Below the pieces are notes generated by a model, which saw nothing but the letters and a program-made list of their open reading frames with translations, was not told where the DNA came from and made no database searches. 64,000 nucleotides of DNA from Hanleya hanleyi. Taxonomy: Eukaryota > Mollusca > Polyplacophora > Lepidopleurida > Hanleyidae. Below are positions 11,984 to 24,500 of the stretch, piece by piece. The DNA is taken from contig JAVTVY010036890.1 in assembly GCA_036873755.1 (NCBI GenBank), positions 101,683 through 165,682 of the forward strand, written 5' to 3'. The first letter of the stretch is position 1. Each line of letters begins with the position of its first letter. The translations under genes were made by a program, and so were the position numbers.

Positions 11984-12289
11984 CGTCCTTGCAAAAACTT
12001 ATAAAACAGGGCTATACCACCAAGTACCTCCACTCAAAGTTTCTCAAACTTGACGATTTTTATCGCATGCTGATAGCAAAATACGAATGTAGCGTGCAAG
12101 ATCTAGGGCGTTACGTGTCGCTTAACCCGGGGCTGGGGGCCGTATGAACCCATGTATTTCAAGATCCTCATCCTCCTATGAACGTGACTGCGTGACTGAG
12201 ATACATCCTAATTTAGATAACGACTTTGACGAAAATCATATGAATTAAGAAAACTGATCAGCGATATGTTTGGAACATCCCGATGTCTT

Positions 12290-12475
12290 GCCGGCATCAT
12301 TGAAAACTGCTGACCGCTTCTGTCTTGCAGGAACTAGCCTATATTAATGTATGCTATGATTTACTTTTCAAGTTGCTGCTAATGCTGTTATATGAATTAG
12401 ATCTTTGAATTATGGACGCGGAAATTTCTTAATGGAAAACGGCTGAATAGCGAATATCGCACTAGACGCTTGTAT
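12290..12475 (+). repeat. Dispersed repeat (partners near 39370 and 44805)
   Basis: TTGAAAACTGCTGACCGCTTC near 12300 and TTATGGACGCGGAAATTTCTT near 12410 recur in the same order near 44818-44990. The second half, including ACTAGACGCTTGTA, recurs near 39375-39450. Probably a short, old interspersed element of unknown class. Confidence 0.55.
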
Positions 12476-13249
12476 CATGAGCAGGCTTTGTGGAATTGCA
12501 TTTCCAAATATAAAAATCTCACTCCTCTGCCCACGTCCCCAGGAATCATTATGTGAAATAGTCGATGCAGGGTTCCGCGTTGACAGAGAGGTTATTAGGA
12601 TTTTATATTTGTATTTCACCAGATTACTTCAACTCTGTTACATTCATGGCCTAGCTTCAATGATAGCCTGTATACCTTCCTTCTAACTCTCGGAAACTTG
12701 TGGACATATTCCCGACGCTGCTCGTCTGTCGATCGTATGATAACAATATCATCCAATTAGGCATCAACGTGTTCCCATCTCTCAGCAATTCTCTGACTAT
12801 ACTACTAATACTAAACCCACCATAGGCGTATAAGTTATACTATTACCAGGTGCTGGTTAAGGAACTGAGTACAAGCACACCGTCATCGATTATGTGTACT
12901 TACTCCCAAACTGCAGTTACTCTGGAGGTTTATTTAACTACCATCACCCGTTTCTCAAGGGAAGAGGTATTTCTCTTCCAACCACTCATAACGATATACA
13001 AAAAGTGTACGTGACTCTTAAAGTTAGAAAAAAACCACCCTGCAAAGCTAGACTCTTATCTGTTTCTTGAAGCTGCACCACCAAGCTCCATTCAACCCTT
13101 TTGACGAGGGCCCTGTGAAGGTAAAAGTATTTTGAGAAAGGTATTGCACCAATATTTCTAAAAACTGGCATTCAATATATTTGGATATTAAAAAATCAAA
13201 ATATCTTACGGAATAACTTGATGCAAAAGATCACATACCGTACAGGCAT
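12476..13249. other. Intron 2 sequence without recognisable content
   Basis: Nothing identified apart from weak low-complexity stretches. The upstream part of the Penelope-like RT may be present but is not readable. Confidence 0.35.
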
Positions 13250-13738
13250 GTATCCACATGGGATTTCTCGACTCTCTATACTACAATCCCTCATCAGGAC
13301 CGTATTGACCGTCTTTGTCCATTAATAGTATCGGTTATCAAGAAAACTGTTCGCCGATATATTGATGTCAGAAACCATAAAGCATTCTTCAGCTCTACTA
13401 CATACAAGGGATATCATTCTTTGTTTATAGACTTGCGTGAACTTTTCATTAATAAAATCTATGTGAAATTTGGCAATACAATATATTAAGAGCACATATG
13501 TATTTCAATGGGTACTAATAGTGCATTCATTTTGGCTGACTGTCATTTCAAAGACTGTGCCTTCTCATTCACCAAACGCTGTATAGATAATCGTCATATC
13601 AATGGCGCTGTGAAGTATATATATTCACCTTCAGTAGATTTGAAGGACAGCACAGTATATCAACAGCATATATGTATTCCATTGGGTACTAATTGTGCTT
13701 CCCTTTTGAGTGACATAATTCTTAATTTATATAATTAA
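13250..13738 (+). pseudogene. Penelope-like element reverse transcriptase fragment
   Basis: One frame, interrupted by a single TAA at 13487-13489, reads DFSTLYTTIPH near 13262-13295. This is the hallmark RT motif-A context of Penelope-like elements. The motif-B-type MGTNSAFILAD follows near 13508. A second, better preserved IPLGTNCASLLSDIIL lies near 13677, about 175 bases downstream, suggesting an internal tandem duplication or a template jump. The YxDD and GIY-YIG regions are absent. It is a dead fragment, in sense orientation in intron 2. Confidence 0.7.
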
Positions 13739-13955
13739 AGCAGTTGATAATAACTGCGTACGAACGCCGCCACGTACATGTATAGCCTTCCTCATTACAC
13801 CAAGTCAATTTCTACATTCCCACTTCGAATTCAAGCTAAAGTAATCAGTGTTATTTATCTATAAATCATCATGAAAGTTATGAATCTGTCAATATATCTT
13901 CCGAAATATTGACTGTATTATATGTGTAATAATCAGTCTTTTTTTCATTTTTCAG

Positions 13956-14549
13956 AAGCACGCCGGTGACAGAGAGAAAACTCTTTCCCGTGTTAAACGC
14001 CTCGAAGACGAGAGGGAACTTCAAAGAGTCAAACGGCACAGGCGGCACGCTGAGTTGATACAAAAGGCATTGGAACATATCAAACGGCGTAGTATTCCAC
14101 CGGAAGCGGAACTGAAGGAACTGTTCCGAATCAAGAGAACAAAACGGCACTCACTTCCGGCGTTGCACAGGGTGAAGAGAGAAAAAAGGACCGCCTCCAG
14201 ATTACACAAAAGAGAGAAGAAGAGTATGAAAAACCGTAATTCGCAAGCAAATCCCAACAAAGTTCTTGGCGAAAAGTTAGAATCACTTATAATGCGAAAG
14301 AAGCGGAATGACCATCCGTATTTGATTGACACCGACGACTTGGGCGTTAGGACTGATAAGAAAGACAGGAGACAGAAGCATGCGCAGATGAAGAAGAAGC
14401 ATCACGTGCGTAGACACAAGAAATCGAGTAACCAGGACAATACGGCAAATGGACAGAAGAAGAAACAAAAACACGACGCGAAGGCTTCGAAGAAAAATAT
14501 CAAGAAGAACAAGAAAGAGAAGGAACTGAGTCGTGTGAAACGGCAGTAA
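13956..14549 (+). CDS. Last exon of the secreted RxKR-rich basic protein
   Basis: It follows a polypyrimidine tract and TTTTCAG acceptor, is phase 0, and runs 197 codons to TAA. It is extremely basic and Cys-free. RVKR, IKRR, RIKR, KR and REKR tetrads recur at LSRVKRLEDE, LQRVKRHRR, HIKRRS, LFRIKRTKRH, LHRVKREKR and the C-terminal LSRVKRQ, and the second half is a Lys/His/Gln-rich tail. With the signal peptide of exon 1, the repeated R-X-K-R sites suggest a secretory-pathway precursor cut by furin-type convertases, or a basic matrix protein. No family is recognised, and alternative nuclear roles would conflict with the signal peptide. Confidence 0.65.
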   Translation, partial: KHAGDREKTLSRVKRLEDERELQRVKRHRRHAELIQKALEHIKRRSIPPEAELKELFRIKRTKRHSLPALHRVKREKRTASRLHKREKKSMKNRNSQANPNKVLGEKLESLIMRKKRNDHPYLIDTDDLGVRTDKKDRRQKHAQMKKKHHVRRHKKSSNQDNTANGQKKKQKHDAKASKKNIKKNKKEKELSRVKRQ

Positions 14550-15138
14550 ACTATGATTTCTTGTGATATGAATTTGTAATTATATGTACAACAAGACGTT
14601 AGATTAATGCACAATCGCACAACACATTTGGACTGTTGGTGGCTTCAAATACCCATTCTAGGCTGAAGTGAATTTCATCATTTTATTCAGATCTTGTATA
14701 TATCAAACTACCCCTAATGGTGATTGTTTTTTTGTAATTTCTTAAGGAATGGTTGAAATTACTTATATATATATAGCCATATAGGCCTTCGGATATATTG
14801 ACCTCGTTCTGTGCATACAAGTTTATGACATGTTTGTAAATATCTGTTCTATGTGTGTTTATTAATACCCACATCCAGAGATGCGTCCTTCTAGTGAAAT
14901 TTATCCTACAGTCGATGTGGAAAAATTATGCATTCGTGGGCTGAGCACTGGGCGATTTGATATTCACTGAAATTCCATCTTGTAATCCAAATTGGTTGAA
15001 CAACTTCAGATCAAGTTCCACGTGAAAAAGAAAACTAGTGATGATTTTTCTTAAATTGCGCCCATGGTGGTATGCTTCATGCTTCATGAATATGAGCAAT
15101 TAAGATGGAGTACACTGTCAGAAGGATTGGGTCAAATT
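14550..15138 (+). other. 3' flank of the RxKR-rich gene
   Basis: No clear AATAAA close to the stop. The next plus-strand AATAAA is at about 15960. No other gene seen. Confidence 0.35.
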
Positions 15139-15272
15139 GACCAGATATTTTTGGGTATAGACGTGACGGACCCAAAGAATTTGGGTCATATTTAAATTTG
15201 ATCCAAAACTATTGAGTCCTTTTGAGTCACATATTTTGGGTACGTCACGTGTATACCCAACATGTCTGGTAG
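15139..15272. mobile_element. Small inverted-repeat MITE
   Basis: The arm with GGGTATAGACGTGACG (about 15139-15169) pairs with CGTCACGTGTATACCC (about 15242-15272). The spacer is rich in TTGGGTC words. Non-coding. Confidence 0.6.
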
Positions 15273-16344
15273 TGGATGGCGGTTTACGTCGTCGAAAGGT
15301 CAGTAGTCGGCGTTTTCCTATTCAATCATCGCTGGATAAACTATCATTCGCTCATCACAAGTTTACACTGTTATGTAAATATGTAAAAGTTCAATATTCA
15401 ATACCGTATTTCAACTGGAGAATTCCATTTTCAATCTTCATGTGAGACACCGTCGGAGTGTAATTATCTATAACGCATGTAGCTATCATCTAACTTTTCG
15501 AAAAAAACATTGGAACGATACTCATGCGATCCGGAATAAGATACTGATTAAAAATGTCATCGGGTTTTATGGTGATTTAAGGTTCACTTTATGGTTAATA
15601 TACTACAAAGCCGTATACTGCACACACATATACTCTGAACAAACTTCTCTATGTCAATGCTTGTATTGATGGAGACAGCTGCAGCTATCGGTCCTTTCCT
15701 ATTTAATATATATGATGGATGACCTGTTATTGGAATTGTGATGCTTCGACAGCTCATATCAATATGCACCAGTAAATGAACACTTTTAGCAGCTACACAG
15801 ATCCATATATGATATATGTGTTTATTAACCCCATCTGATGGGTGTAAAACCGTTTGCTATTCAAAAGCTAAACATGATGGGCACGCCTCGTGGTGCATGT
15901 ACCAGATAAAACCATGTACCTTGTGAGATAGATGTACATATAGAATGTGAATTGCATACTAATAAAATTTTGTACATAATACAGTTGAACACAGTTTTGG
16001 TTAACCTGTTCATTTTACTTTAAATTTAAATTATATAATTTATAATTTACTTTAAATAATATCTGTCTAAAATGGACATCCGTGAAATTAGTTTTTTCCG
16101 AATTCCAAGACGGTGGAGCAGGTTTTCATCAATCAGTTCGAAAATTTGACAATGTGAACTTTTTGTTCGTACACAACTGTACTTCTTGTCTAAACATACA
16201 ATATAGAACTAGAAGCATCTTAGCTTGCTAAGGGCATTTCACGTTTCACTTAACACTACCCTTAGCTTATCGCTATGATTCGGCATGTATTTCACATGGC
16301 GCCCCCTGTGTCGAGGGAGATAATCCTGTTCGAAAGTTGTTCCC
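15273..16344. other. Intergenic DNA, nothing recognised
   Basis: AT-rich sequence with a plus-strand AATAAA near 15960 only. Confidence 0.4.
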
Positions 16345-16790
16345 AAAGCATCAGGTCACATGTCCGCCCCATTTAAACGAGCCAATGAAATGATCTGTAT
16401 TTAGATATTTCTCAGACATCAGACATGTCAGTTTCACGAGGCGCAAGACTGGGGGATTCTACGCGAGACTAAAACGAAGTTTTACGAATTAGCTATTTTA
16501 TTTCTCACTGTAATGGAGCATGCTTCTTTGTTTTTCTTAAGAGAAATCATATCACAAACGGCCTAATATATCTGAAAAAAATAAAATCGGCGGCAGCTCA
16601 CAGGAAAATGGTATGCTTTTTATTCTGTGATGGATGCACTTCGAGGCTCACCAAGGGATCATTTCAATTGATCGCTTTCTTGAGGTGTGTTTTCGTTACA
16701 TGAATGTGATTGCGCCGATGTCGGATGTCACAGGACCAATCGGATGTGACTATTTGGGAAACGCCCTAATATACTCAGATAGCACCCGTT
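16345..16790 (+). repeat. Dispersed repeat, copy 1 (partner at about 37735-38170)
   Basis: It shares, in order, ATGTCCGCCCCATTTAAA, GCAAGACTGGG, CATATCACAAACGGCCTAA-like, CACAGG and GACCGATCGG-like blocks with 37735-38170. The two copies are in the same orientation, diverged by indels, and flank the LINE/Polinton nest on either side. The 92-codon ORF over its 3' half is unsupported. Confidence 0.6.
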
Positions 16791-17639
16791 ACCGCATGGC
16801 TAAATGGCTAGAAGAAGCCATGGAACGTATACAGAAGTGGACAGTTTCCTCCAGTGATACCAAAACGACCTTGTGGAGTTCATGTATCATTCGTAATACA
16901 AGGGCGAGTTAGTGAATATGATTTAACGTCGCTTTCACAATCACGACATTTGGGTACCGGTACTATTATTTTTACACCTGGAAACCCCACGTGTACCCCA
17001 GTTAGTCGCCTTTAACGATAAGCAGTCTGAGGAGCTGAGACACATAATTCTTGCCAAGACCTGGGATGTGCACAACGACATATCATGTCAATCCAGCTAA
17101 AACCCATAAGACAATCCTCGGGTTCTGGATTAGTTTGATTGCCTATTTTGGTTCTTATCCTTGCACTGGAATTTTCAACATCGGCATATTTTTTCACACC
17201 GTTAAATGACCCAGTGGATCTCACGGACATATGTTAGCATATTCCTAGTTCACAAGTCAGCATGCATAGTGATCTAACTAAACGGCCTCGATCAAGTTAC
17301 GAAAACCAACGGCGGCCTGCAGGGCTTCAGCGACATTAATATTGGGCTGAATTATATTTATATAGAAAGCAATTATTGACTAAATGTCAAAAGCACGATA
17401 TTGGGGGTATTGTGGATGCTGTGTAGGATGAATGAGGGATAGTACGGTGGTCCAATAGGGTAATCGCCGCTTTCTTTCACTATTTTGTTGTTCGTATATT
17501 TCCGAAGAAACCAACTGAATTTTCAGCGAAATTCGTTGCAATTTTCTGCGAATTTTCCTTTTCAGTGGCGTTAAAACAAGGAAAATTCGAGACTAAATTG
17601 AAGAAAAACCTTCGAAATCGTTGAAAAACAACAAATATA
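16791..17639. other. Intergenic DNA, nothing recognised
   Basis: No supportable gene or repeat. Confidence 0.4.
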
Positions 17640-18080
17640 ATTTCCTCAGCGGATATAATATATCCTCTGCGGATACAATATTTTCTCCGCGGATATAATA
17701 TTTCCTCCGCGGATACAATATTTCTTCCGCCGATATAATATTTCCTCTGTGGATATAATATTTTCTCCGTGTATATAATATTTCCTCCGCGGATATAATA
17801 TTTCCTCCGCGGATATAATATTTCCTCCGCGGATATAAAATTTCCTCCGCAGATATAATATTTCCTCCGCGGATATAATATTTCCACCGCAGATATAATA
17901 TTTCCTTCGTGTATATAATATTTCCTCCGCGAATATAAAGTTTCCTTTGCGGATATAATATTTTCTTCGCAGATAAAATGTTTCCTCTGCGGATATAATG
18001 ATTTGTCCCCGGATATAAGATTTTCTCCGCGGGTATAATATTTCCTCCGCGAATATAATATCTCCTCTGCCGATATATTT
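17640..18080. repeat. 20-bp minisatellite, about 22 units
   Basis: Head-to-tail units of TTTCCTCCGCGGATATAATA, many exact, edges diverged. Three units make 60 bases, so the minus strand is open in all three frames. Each frame encodes the same 20-residue periodic peptide (RRKYYIRGGNIISAEEILYP). That is a consequence of the period, not evidence for a gene. Each unit contains the palindrome TCCGCGGA. Confidence 0.95.
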
Positions 18081-18430
18081 CCTGTGCGGAGGAAAGCCAA
18101 GTGACTTGAACTGCCTCATTTTTGAGTCTGCCATTTTTTCTTGACGGAGTAGTAGAAAAAGGTCTCACTCCGTCGATTTTTAATTAATTCTGACTCTATT
18201 TAACACTGATCCTCTTTATACACTAGCCAGGCAGCTGTTCCTTTGTCCATCCTGGAAAGATCTATCCTTTTATATTTCGATAGAGCTGGATATATATATG
18301 GTCCGTGGAGTTTCACATTCTGCGAAAATGGTAATCAGTATATATGCGTTTTTATGTGCGACGCATTAACAAGCTGCGGGTATTGACCTGTTCCAGTGAT
18401 TTGGAATGATTCTATTGAACTATCCTCTTT
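18081..18430. other. Flank of the minisatellite and foldback
   Basis: A GCCAGGCAGCTGTTCCTTTG word at about 18227 is repeated at about 19006, on the far side of the following foldback, as GCCAGGCGGCTGTTCCCTTG. The two could be remnants of a duplicated target or of a larger repeat. Confidence 0.4.
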
Positions 18431-18990
18431 GTTAGCCAAGTTGACATGGCTTCGTTCGTTCCTACACTTAGCCATGAGTCCTCTTCATGAACTTACATGT
18501 ACACTCTGGGATCACACGGCTCCATGGGACGTTCGGCTCTATACGGCAATAAAACAACCCATCCCTACTCTCTGTCTATTAGATTTATCGAGTTCGGCAA
18601 AGAGTTTGTTTGCCGTGAAGAGCTCATCCGTCTGCAATCATGCAGTCTTCAAACATCAACGGCCGGTTGAACTTCCGCCATTATCTTCGTACGGGTCACG
18701 TGATCGGCAACGTATCGGGGGATCACATGACCCGTACGAAGATAATGGCGGAAGTTCAACCGGCCGTTGATGTTTGAAGACTGATTGCAGACGGATGAGC
18801 TCTTCACGAGAAACAAACTCTTTGCCGAACTCAATAAATCTGATAGACAGAGAGTTGGGATGAGTTGTTTTATTGTCGGATAGAGCCGAACGACCCATGG
18901 AGCCGTGTGATCCCGGAGTGTACATGTAAGTTCATGAAGAGGACTCGTGGCTAAGTGTAGGAACGAACGAAGCCATGTCAACTTGGCTAC
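18431..18990. mobile_element. Near-perfect 560-bp foldback element
   Basis: Arms 18431-18706 and 18721-18990 are inverted copies with few mismatches, separated by about 14 bases. The centre is ACGGGTCACGTGATC / GATCACATGACCCGT. No tandem units in the arms and no coding potential; antisense ORFs over it are mirror images of each other. High arm identity suggests recent origin or ongoing conversion. Confidence 0.85.
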
Positions 18991-21599
18991 CTCTTTGTTC
19001 CATAGCCAGGCGGCTGTTCCCTTGTCCGTGTACGCTCGACGTGGGTCATTATTTGTGCTTCGTTTCGTGAAACAGCTGACGAGAATCAACGACTCCAACG
19101 TGAGCGTTTGTGCGACCATGTGTCTGTCATAAAAAATTACAATGGACTCATTCCCATTGACGTACGGGAATGCCTGGATGAACGCCTGTTCGCTATACAG
19201 ACTCTACAGGAAGTTCGACGTATATAGTATCATGGACCCTGCTGGCAGGCCTTCTTCGTGAAGTAAAACCATTTTTGGTCGATAAGAACTGGTCGACAAT
19301 TACATGGAAGACGATATGGGAGCATTTGGTGTCGGCATTTGTTTCAACAAACGAGAGTAAATGGATCAAATGTGGGCAGGGGGCGTTCGTCAGAAACCAA
19401 ACGAAGCTGAGTACTTTTAACAGAAGATTTCGGGACATCGCTCTCTGATCTTACCATATGAATCGAAATGAATTGTATTACGTGCGTATGTGACATCCCT
19501 TGATGAAAAAAGTTACATCGGAAGATTATTCTTAATAAACGCCCGGATGATATGGACGATGCTTTGAAATATATGGAGGACCAGACGTATTGTCTTGAAC
19601 AATTATCCACAATGAACTTAGATGAGTCAGTCCCTATGCATCTCAAACTCCCATCGAACTCTGCCTGGAAGAGATACGCAAAGTAATCAGTGCTGTAGCA
19701 GAAGAGATTCGATAGTTTACCGCTCGGTTCGTTGAGTTGGAACGTGGGTAGCAATGACGACAGAACGGGCCAGTTTAATCGCACGCTCCGCGTCAGTCGG
19801 CTCAACAGCAACGTATATGCGACATAGGAGAACGTTTACTGGTATCACAGATCTACGGTCCAAACGTTTCCTCAAACTGTATGCAGTGCTTGACTTTTAA
19901 TTAAGGGTTGAGTTCAACAGGGTATAGAGCTAGTTAAATTTTCACAAGTGGACGTGGGCTCTTGAAAAGGAACGTCACATGATAATGATTTCAAAGCTCT
20001 ATTTGTTAAAGGTAGCACGTGACCTTGATTGGATCCGTATTTAGGTCAAGTACTTCGTTTGTTTTATTGTATTTAAACATGAACAAACCTGAATGTCTTC
20101 AGACCTAAGATCTGTGTCATTTGGATCACATGTGGTTCATTGTTACTGGGAACTAATCTACATTTGATACTTGATTGTCAGTTGGCTGTATGTCATTGTC
20201 TGTCAAAGAATACACACCACATTGTTTCAAACAGCGTCTCGGGTCTTGAATGTAGAATCTACAGAGGCAACCTGAAATCGAACTCTGGAATCGTTCTCAA
20301 TAAGGTTTAATGCGTGGACCCTTCAGGTGAGACTACGACACAAGCCCGGTACTCACGGAATTACCTCTGAATATTCATAGTATGTTTTTCACATTTACAT
20401 TCAATTCCAAAGGTTGTTGTTTTCTGACTGAGATGAAAGGAACTTTGGTCGGTTCAAGGATTAAGTCACATACCACTTATGTTCTCTTTCATCATATATA
20501 GATCCGCTAGATTTTCAAAAGACGCTTATTTAACTAATGATCTCTTTCCGGTTGACCGCGTTCTATATACTTTATTTTCACAACTCATTTATAAACTTGG
20601 TGTGATATTTTTCACATACAGAAATTGGTACTCCAACTATCCACAACATTAGTGAATATTAACGCCTCGTCTGAGTAATATACATGATATAAGCTCCAGA
20701 GCCGACATTCAGTAGTCAGCCGTTTTCCTTGAAGACTTTCCGCGTCCAATCGAAATCCCTTATTCATTGGACACTATTAGTACGCCCATACTATTCAGCT
20801 TGTATCACTGACGTCCCTACTCTCCTTGGTCCCCCCGCTGATTCACATCGCCAAGTTCGCGCCTCTTGGCCGTAAGGGGGCGCTTTATCTGGTTACCCAA
20901 TCGCCGTGCCGTAATAGCTCGGAGATAACCAGATTCCTCATACTAACCACGATTGGCTAGCTACCTCACGTGATCGAAATTACGTCATGCCTTCATGATA
21001 GTGAGATCACTACTCTCACGTAATGTGGAAGCCATGCCAATATGTAGACAGCGACACGCCCTCTTACCGCATCTCTCAAAGGAACTTTCCCCCGTCTTTA
21101 TTAACAGTCAACATTAAATTCAAATCTGAAACAATTGAACGGTGTTTTTTTCCTGTTTTATAAATAGTTGAATTTATTATCCACAAAGGGATTTCATTAT
21201 ATTGTACAGACATTCCAAGACGCGACAATAAGGACGTGAGAACAATTGTAAATATAATGACGAAAAACGCGACAGAGACAGTACGGCTGATTATATTTAA
21301 AGGAAAGAATTACAGTTATATAAAGTATATAAATATAAAAGCCGTGTATATAGGTAATGAGAGAAGCCAATTATCTCTTATTTTTATACTTCAATAGGCT
21401 TCGAAATAAGGATATGAACAACCCGAAAACGATTATATGAGGCGCTGAAAGCTGTAGCTCCGGAGGCGAAATGGGTGGCAGCTATTAACAGCGAGATGTC
21501 CATAACTGCCAAGCCAGATACCGAAATGAACATTCATATTAATTAAATATCTGCTCGCCGGTCGGCACACAGCTAAAACGGAGCGATTAAATCAAATGA
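18991..21599. other. Intergenic DNA, mostly unrecognised
   Basis: The minus-strand frame at 19344-19811 and its plus-strand counterpart look like shadows. A decayed retroelement gag is possible at 19140-19860 but not supportable. The segment at 20798-20885 is the inverted partner of 37468-37560. Confidence 0.4.
20798..20885 (+). repeat. Inverted repeat partner of 37468-37560
   Basis: TATCACTGACGTCCCTACTC through CAAGTTCGCGCCTCTTGGCC to AAGGGGGCGCT is found in reverse complement at 37468-37560 with few changes. The pair brackets the LINE/Polinton nest in opposite orientation. Confidence 0.7.
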
Positions 21600-24500
21600 T
21601 TGACAGCTGTAATATATTAAATCTAGCCATTTATTTGAAAGTTAGAGTTGATTGTATCGAAAGAAAATAATCGGCTTATACCATGTATTGATTTCCTGAA
21701 GAAAAATATACGGAAATGGAAAAAGGTAATAGCCGCGGCTATTAAAAAGTATAATTTGGAATGCACACATATACAATATACGGATAAGCTAACCATAATT
21801 AAATCCACATTAATCGAAAAGAAAAAACAACGCGACCATTGGAAACTGTACAAAATACATCAGAAAAGCACCAGAATTTATTGAAATAAGATAAGGAAAA
21901 GCGTTCAAAATCTGGCAAAATACGGATGCGTAACCTAGCTAAAAGGCGCACTATTAAAATAGCTGGTTTAATGTCAACTTTCTCAAATGAGCCAAATGAC
22001 TAAACGAGTTTCAAAAAATAGAAACAAGGCTAAGGAAAATTTAATTTTGTCTGTAAATTTTGGAAGAAGGCCAAAACGAATGACAGATCTGTTCCGTGAA
22101 AGACGAATATTGGAAAAACAAGACGGACAAAACCATGAGATGTTCAGCTGTTTCAATTTGGGAACAAAAACTACATTTAGTATTTTGGGTAATCTTGCGC
22201 ATATATAATAAATAATTTGTAGGTAAAATATCATGACTCAGTTTCCAGGACAAATCACGGGAACTCTGGTCGATTACAGGATTAAGTATGTTTTTCCAAA
22301 CAGTCGGGAAATCAACAAGAGGAAATAGACCAAAAACACGGGGAAATTGAATGACATTTGACAAGAGAGAGATAAAACAGTTTTACAGAAGAGGGTTGTA
22401 ACCAATCAAAATTTGTGCATAATTTAGAGAAGTGACGAAAGGTACTTAAAAGGTTTTCATAAAATGGGGGAATATACGCAGAATGAGGAATTAAATTTGA
22501 CGCAAAATCTGGCCTAATCCTCTGGCCTAATGAAATAGACGCAAAGCCTGAAATCTAAAGGGAAGATGATCTATAGCTAAGCCTCCTTGATGAAATGTAT
22601 TGTACATATAAACACGAGCTAAATATTCACTGTTGCGGTTTTTCCAAATGTAACTAAATATTTCCTTTCCAAATTTCTTTAAATAGTTTTCCGGAATGTC
22701 CAAAACAGTAGCTACATAAATAAGTTTGCTAATAGCTAAAGTTTTTAGCACCACACTTTTGTCAAATAGTGAGAGACCATACTTCCACAAATTTAGATAT
22801 TTTGTCAATTTTTCAAAAATAACATCCCAGTTTTTGTCAGAAAAGCCACCGCTTTCGAAAATAACCCCTAACATTTTGGACTCATCCACTCAAGAAATAC
22901 CAAAAGGATGATCTGACCTCGTTTTCCATTTCCCTAAGTACATTCCTTTAGTTTTTAGCTTATTAATTTGGCTCCGGATGCTAAACCGAAGCGGTCGCAC
23001 CAATACAATAATTTAGCAATTGATTTATTGTCTGTACAAATCCCCGTACTGTCATCGGCGTATAAGGAAATTTTGGCCTGTAGATTTGTTCCTGGAATCT
23101 TCACGCCGGTGATATCTGGAACATTTCTAATTTTCACAGCAAAGGATTCTAGACATAAGACAACAAAAGAGGCGATAAAGAACAGCCCTGACGAACACTA
23201 CGCGAAACCGGAAACGGATCCGACAAAAAGCCATTAACAATAACCCTACTAGATATCTCGGTATATAGTATTTCTACCCACTTAATAAAAGACGGTCCGA
23301 AACCGAACGCTTTCTAAACTTTAAACATATATACATGGCTAACACGATCAAAAGCCTTCTCTTGATCTAATGAAATGAAAGCTACTGAGAGATTTTTCTG
23401 AGTGACATAATCTGAAATTGAACGGAGCAAATGTAAATTATCCATAATGGATCTGCCATTAACACTACAAGTTTGATCTGGATGGATAAGAGAGGCCATG
23501 ACGGTAGATAAACGATTGGTGAGCACCTTGGAAAACAACTTGTATTCCGCATTTAATAAAGAAATAGGACGCCAAAATTTAAGATTTGTAGATTGGGAAG
23601 TGTCTTTGCAAAGTAATTTGATAAGCCTATAAGCGCTGTGATTCAGAAAGAGACCCAGATTCAAAAATGATATATGTTAAAAAAAAGCGATGTAAAATTC
23701 CTTACTTAAACCATCATTCCCGGGTGTTTTATCTGATTGCATCTCTTTAAGGGCCTTAAAAATCTCATCTTTAGAAATGTCACCCTCGCATGATGAGGCG
23801 TCACTTTCAGACAGAACGGGAAGTCCTTGTAAAAATTCGTCACAGGTATCGTTATTTATAGGTTCTGCAGATAACAGGGTGAAATAAAAATTACGATATT
23901 CAGACATTATATCTTCTTGTGACGTAATAGATCTATTGTCGGCCAAAAGTTCAGAAATAATTTTTTCTCACAACGATGATGTTCACGCTCAAAAAAGAAT
24001 TTTGTAGGTTTTTCTTGATTCTGTAAAATTTTTGATTTGGATCTAATTCGCGCACCATCTAAGGATTTTATGCTAACTAATTTAAGTTGTTTTTTCAAGG
24101 CTAAAATTTGGTCTGTGTATTCACCCGGATCTTGTTTGTCAGCTTCCTGTAGGTCTCGAAAACGTTTTTGTAGATTATCAATAATTTCCCGCCGTTTTCG
24201 CGCATGGTGCTTACCAGATAAAATACTTAATTCTTTTAATTTTATTTTCAGAGAATCCCACCAATCTAAAGTTATGATGTTGTTTACTAGTCTTAACTCA
24301 AGAGCAACCAGAACGTTAACAGCGTCATGGAATATATCATCTTTCAGAAGAAAAGAATTAAATTTCCAATAACTAATTTAGGTTAAAAATTAACCGTGTC
24401 CGGAGCTAATGTGAGCAGCAGCAGAGACATAATCAAAAATAAAGTGATCATGATTGGAGAATGTAGAAGGAATAATTGAAGCACTTGTTATGCAATTCAA

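Noticed and set aside
17480..18168. Three overlapping minus-strand ORFs of 206, 191 and 162 codons
   Set aside because: They are the three frames of a 20-bp minisatellite and encode the same periodic peptide; there is no start context or flanking coding sequence.
18396..19132. ORFs of 124, 156 and 89 codons
   Set aside because: Mirror-image translations of the two arms of a foldback.
19344..19811. 155-codon minus-strand ORF
   Set aside because: No motif; the opposite strand has weak gag-like wording but with stops. Not enough to call either.
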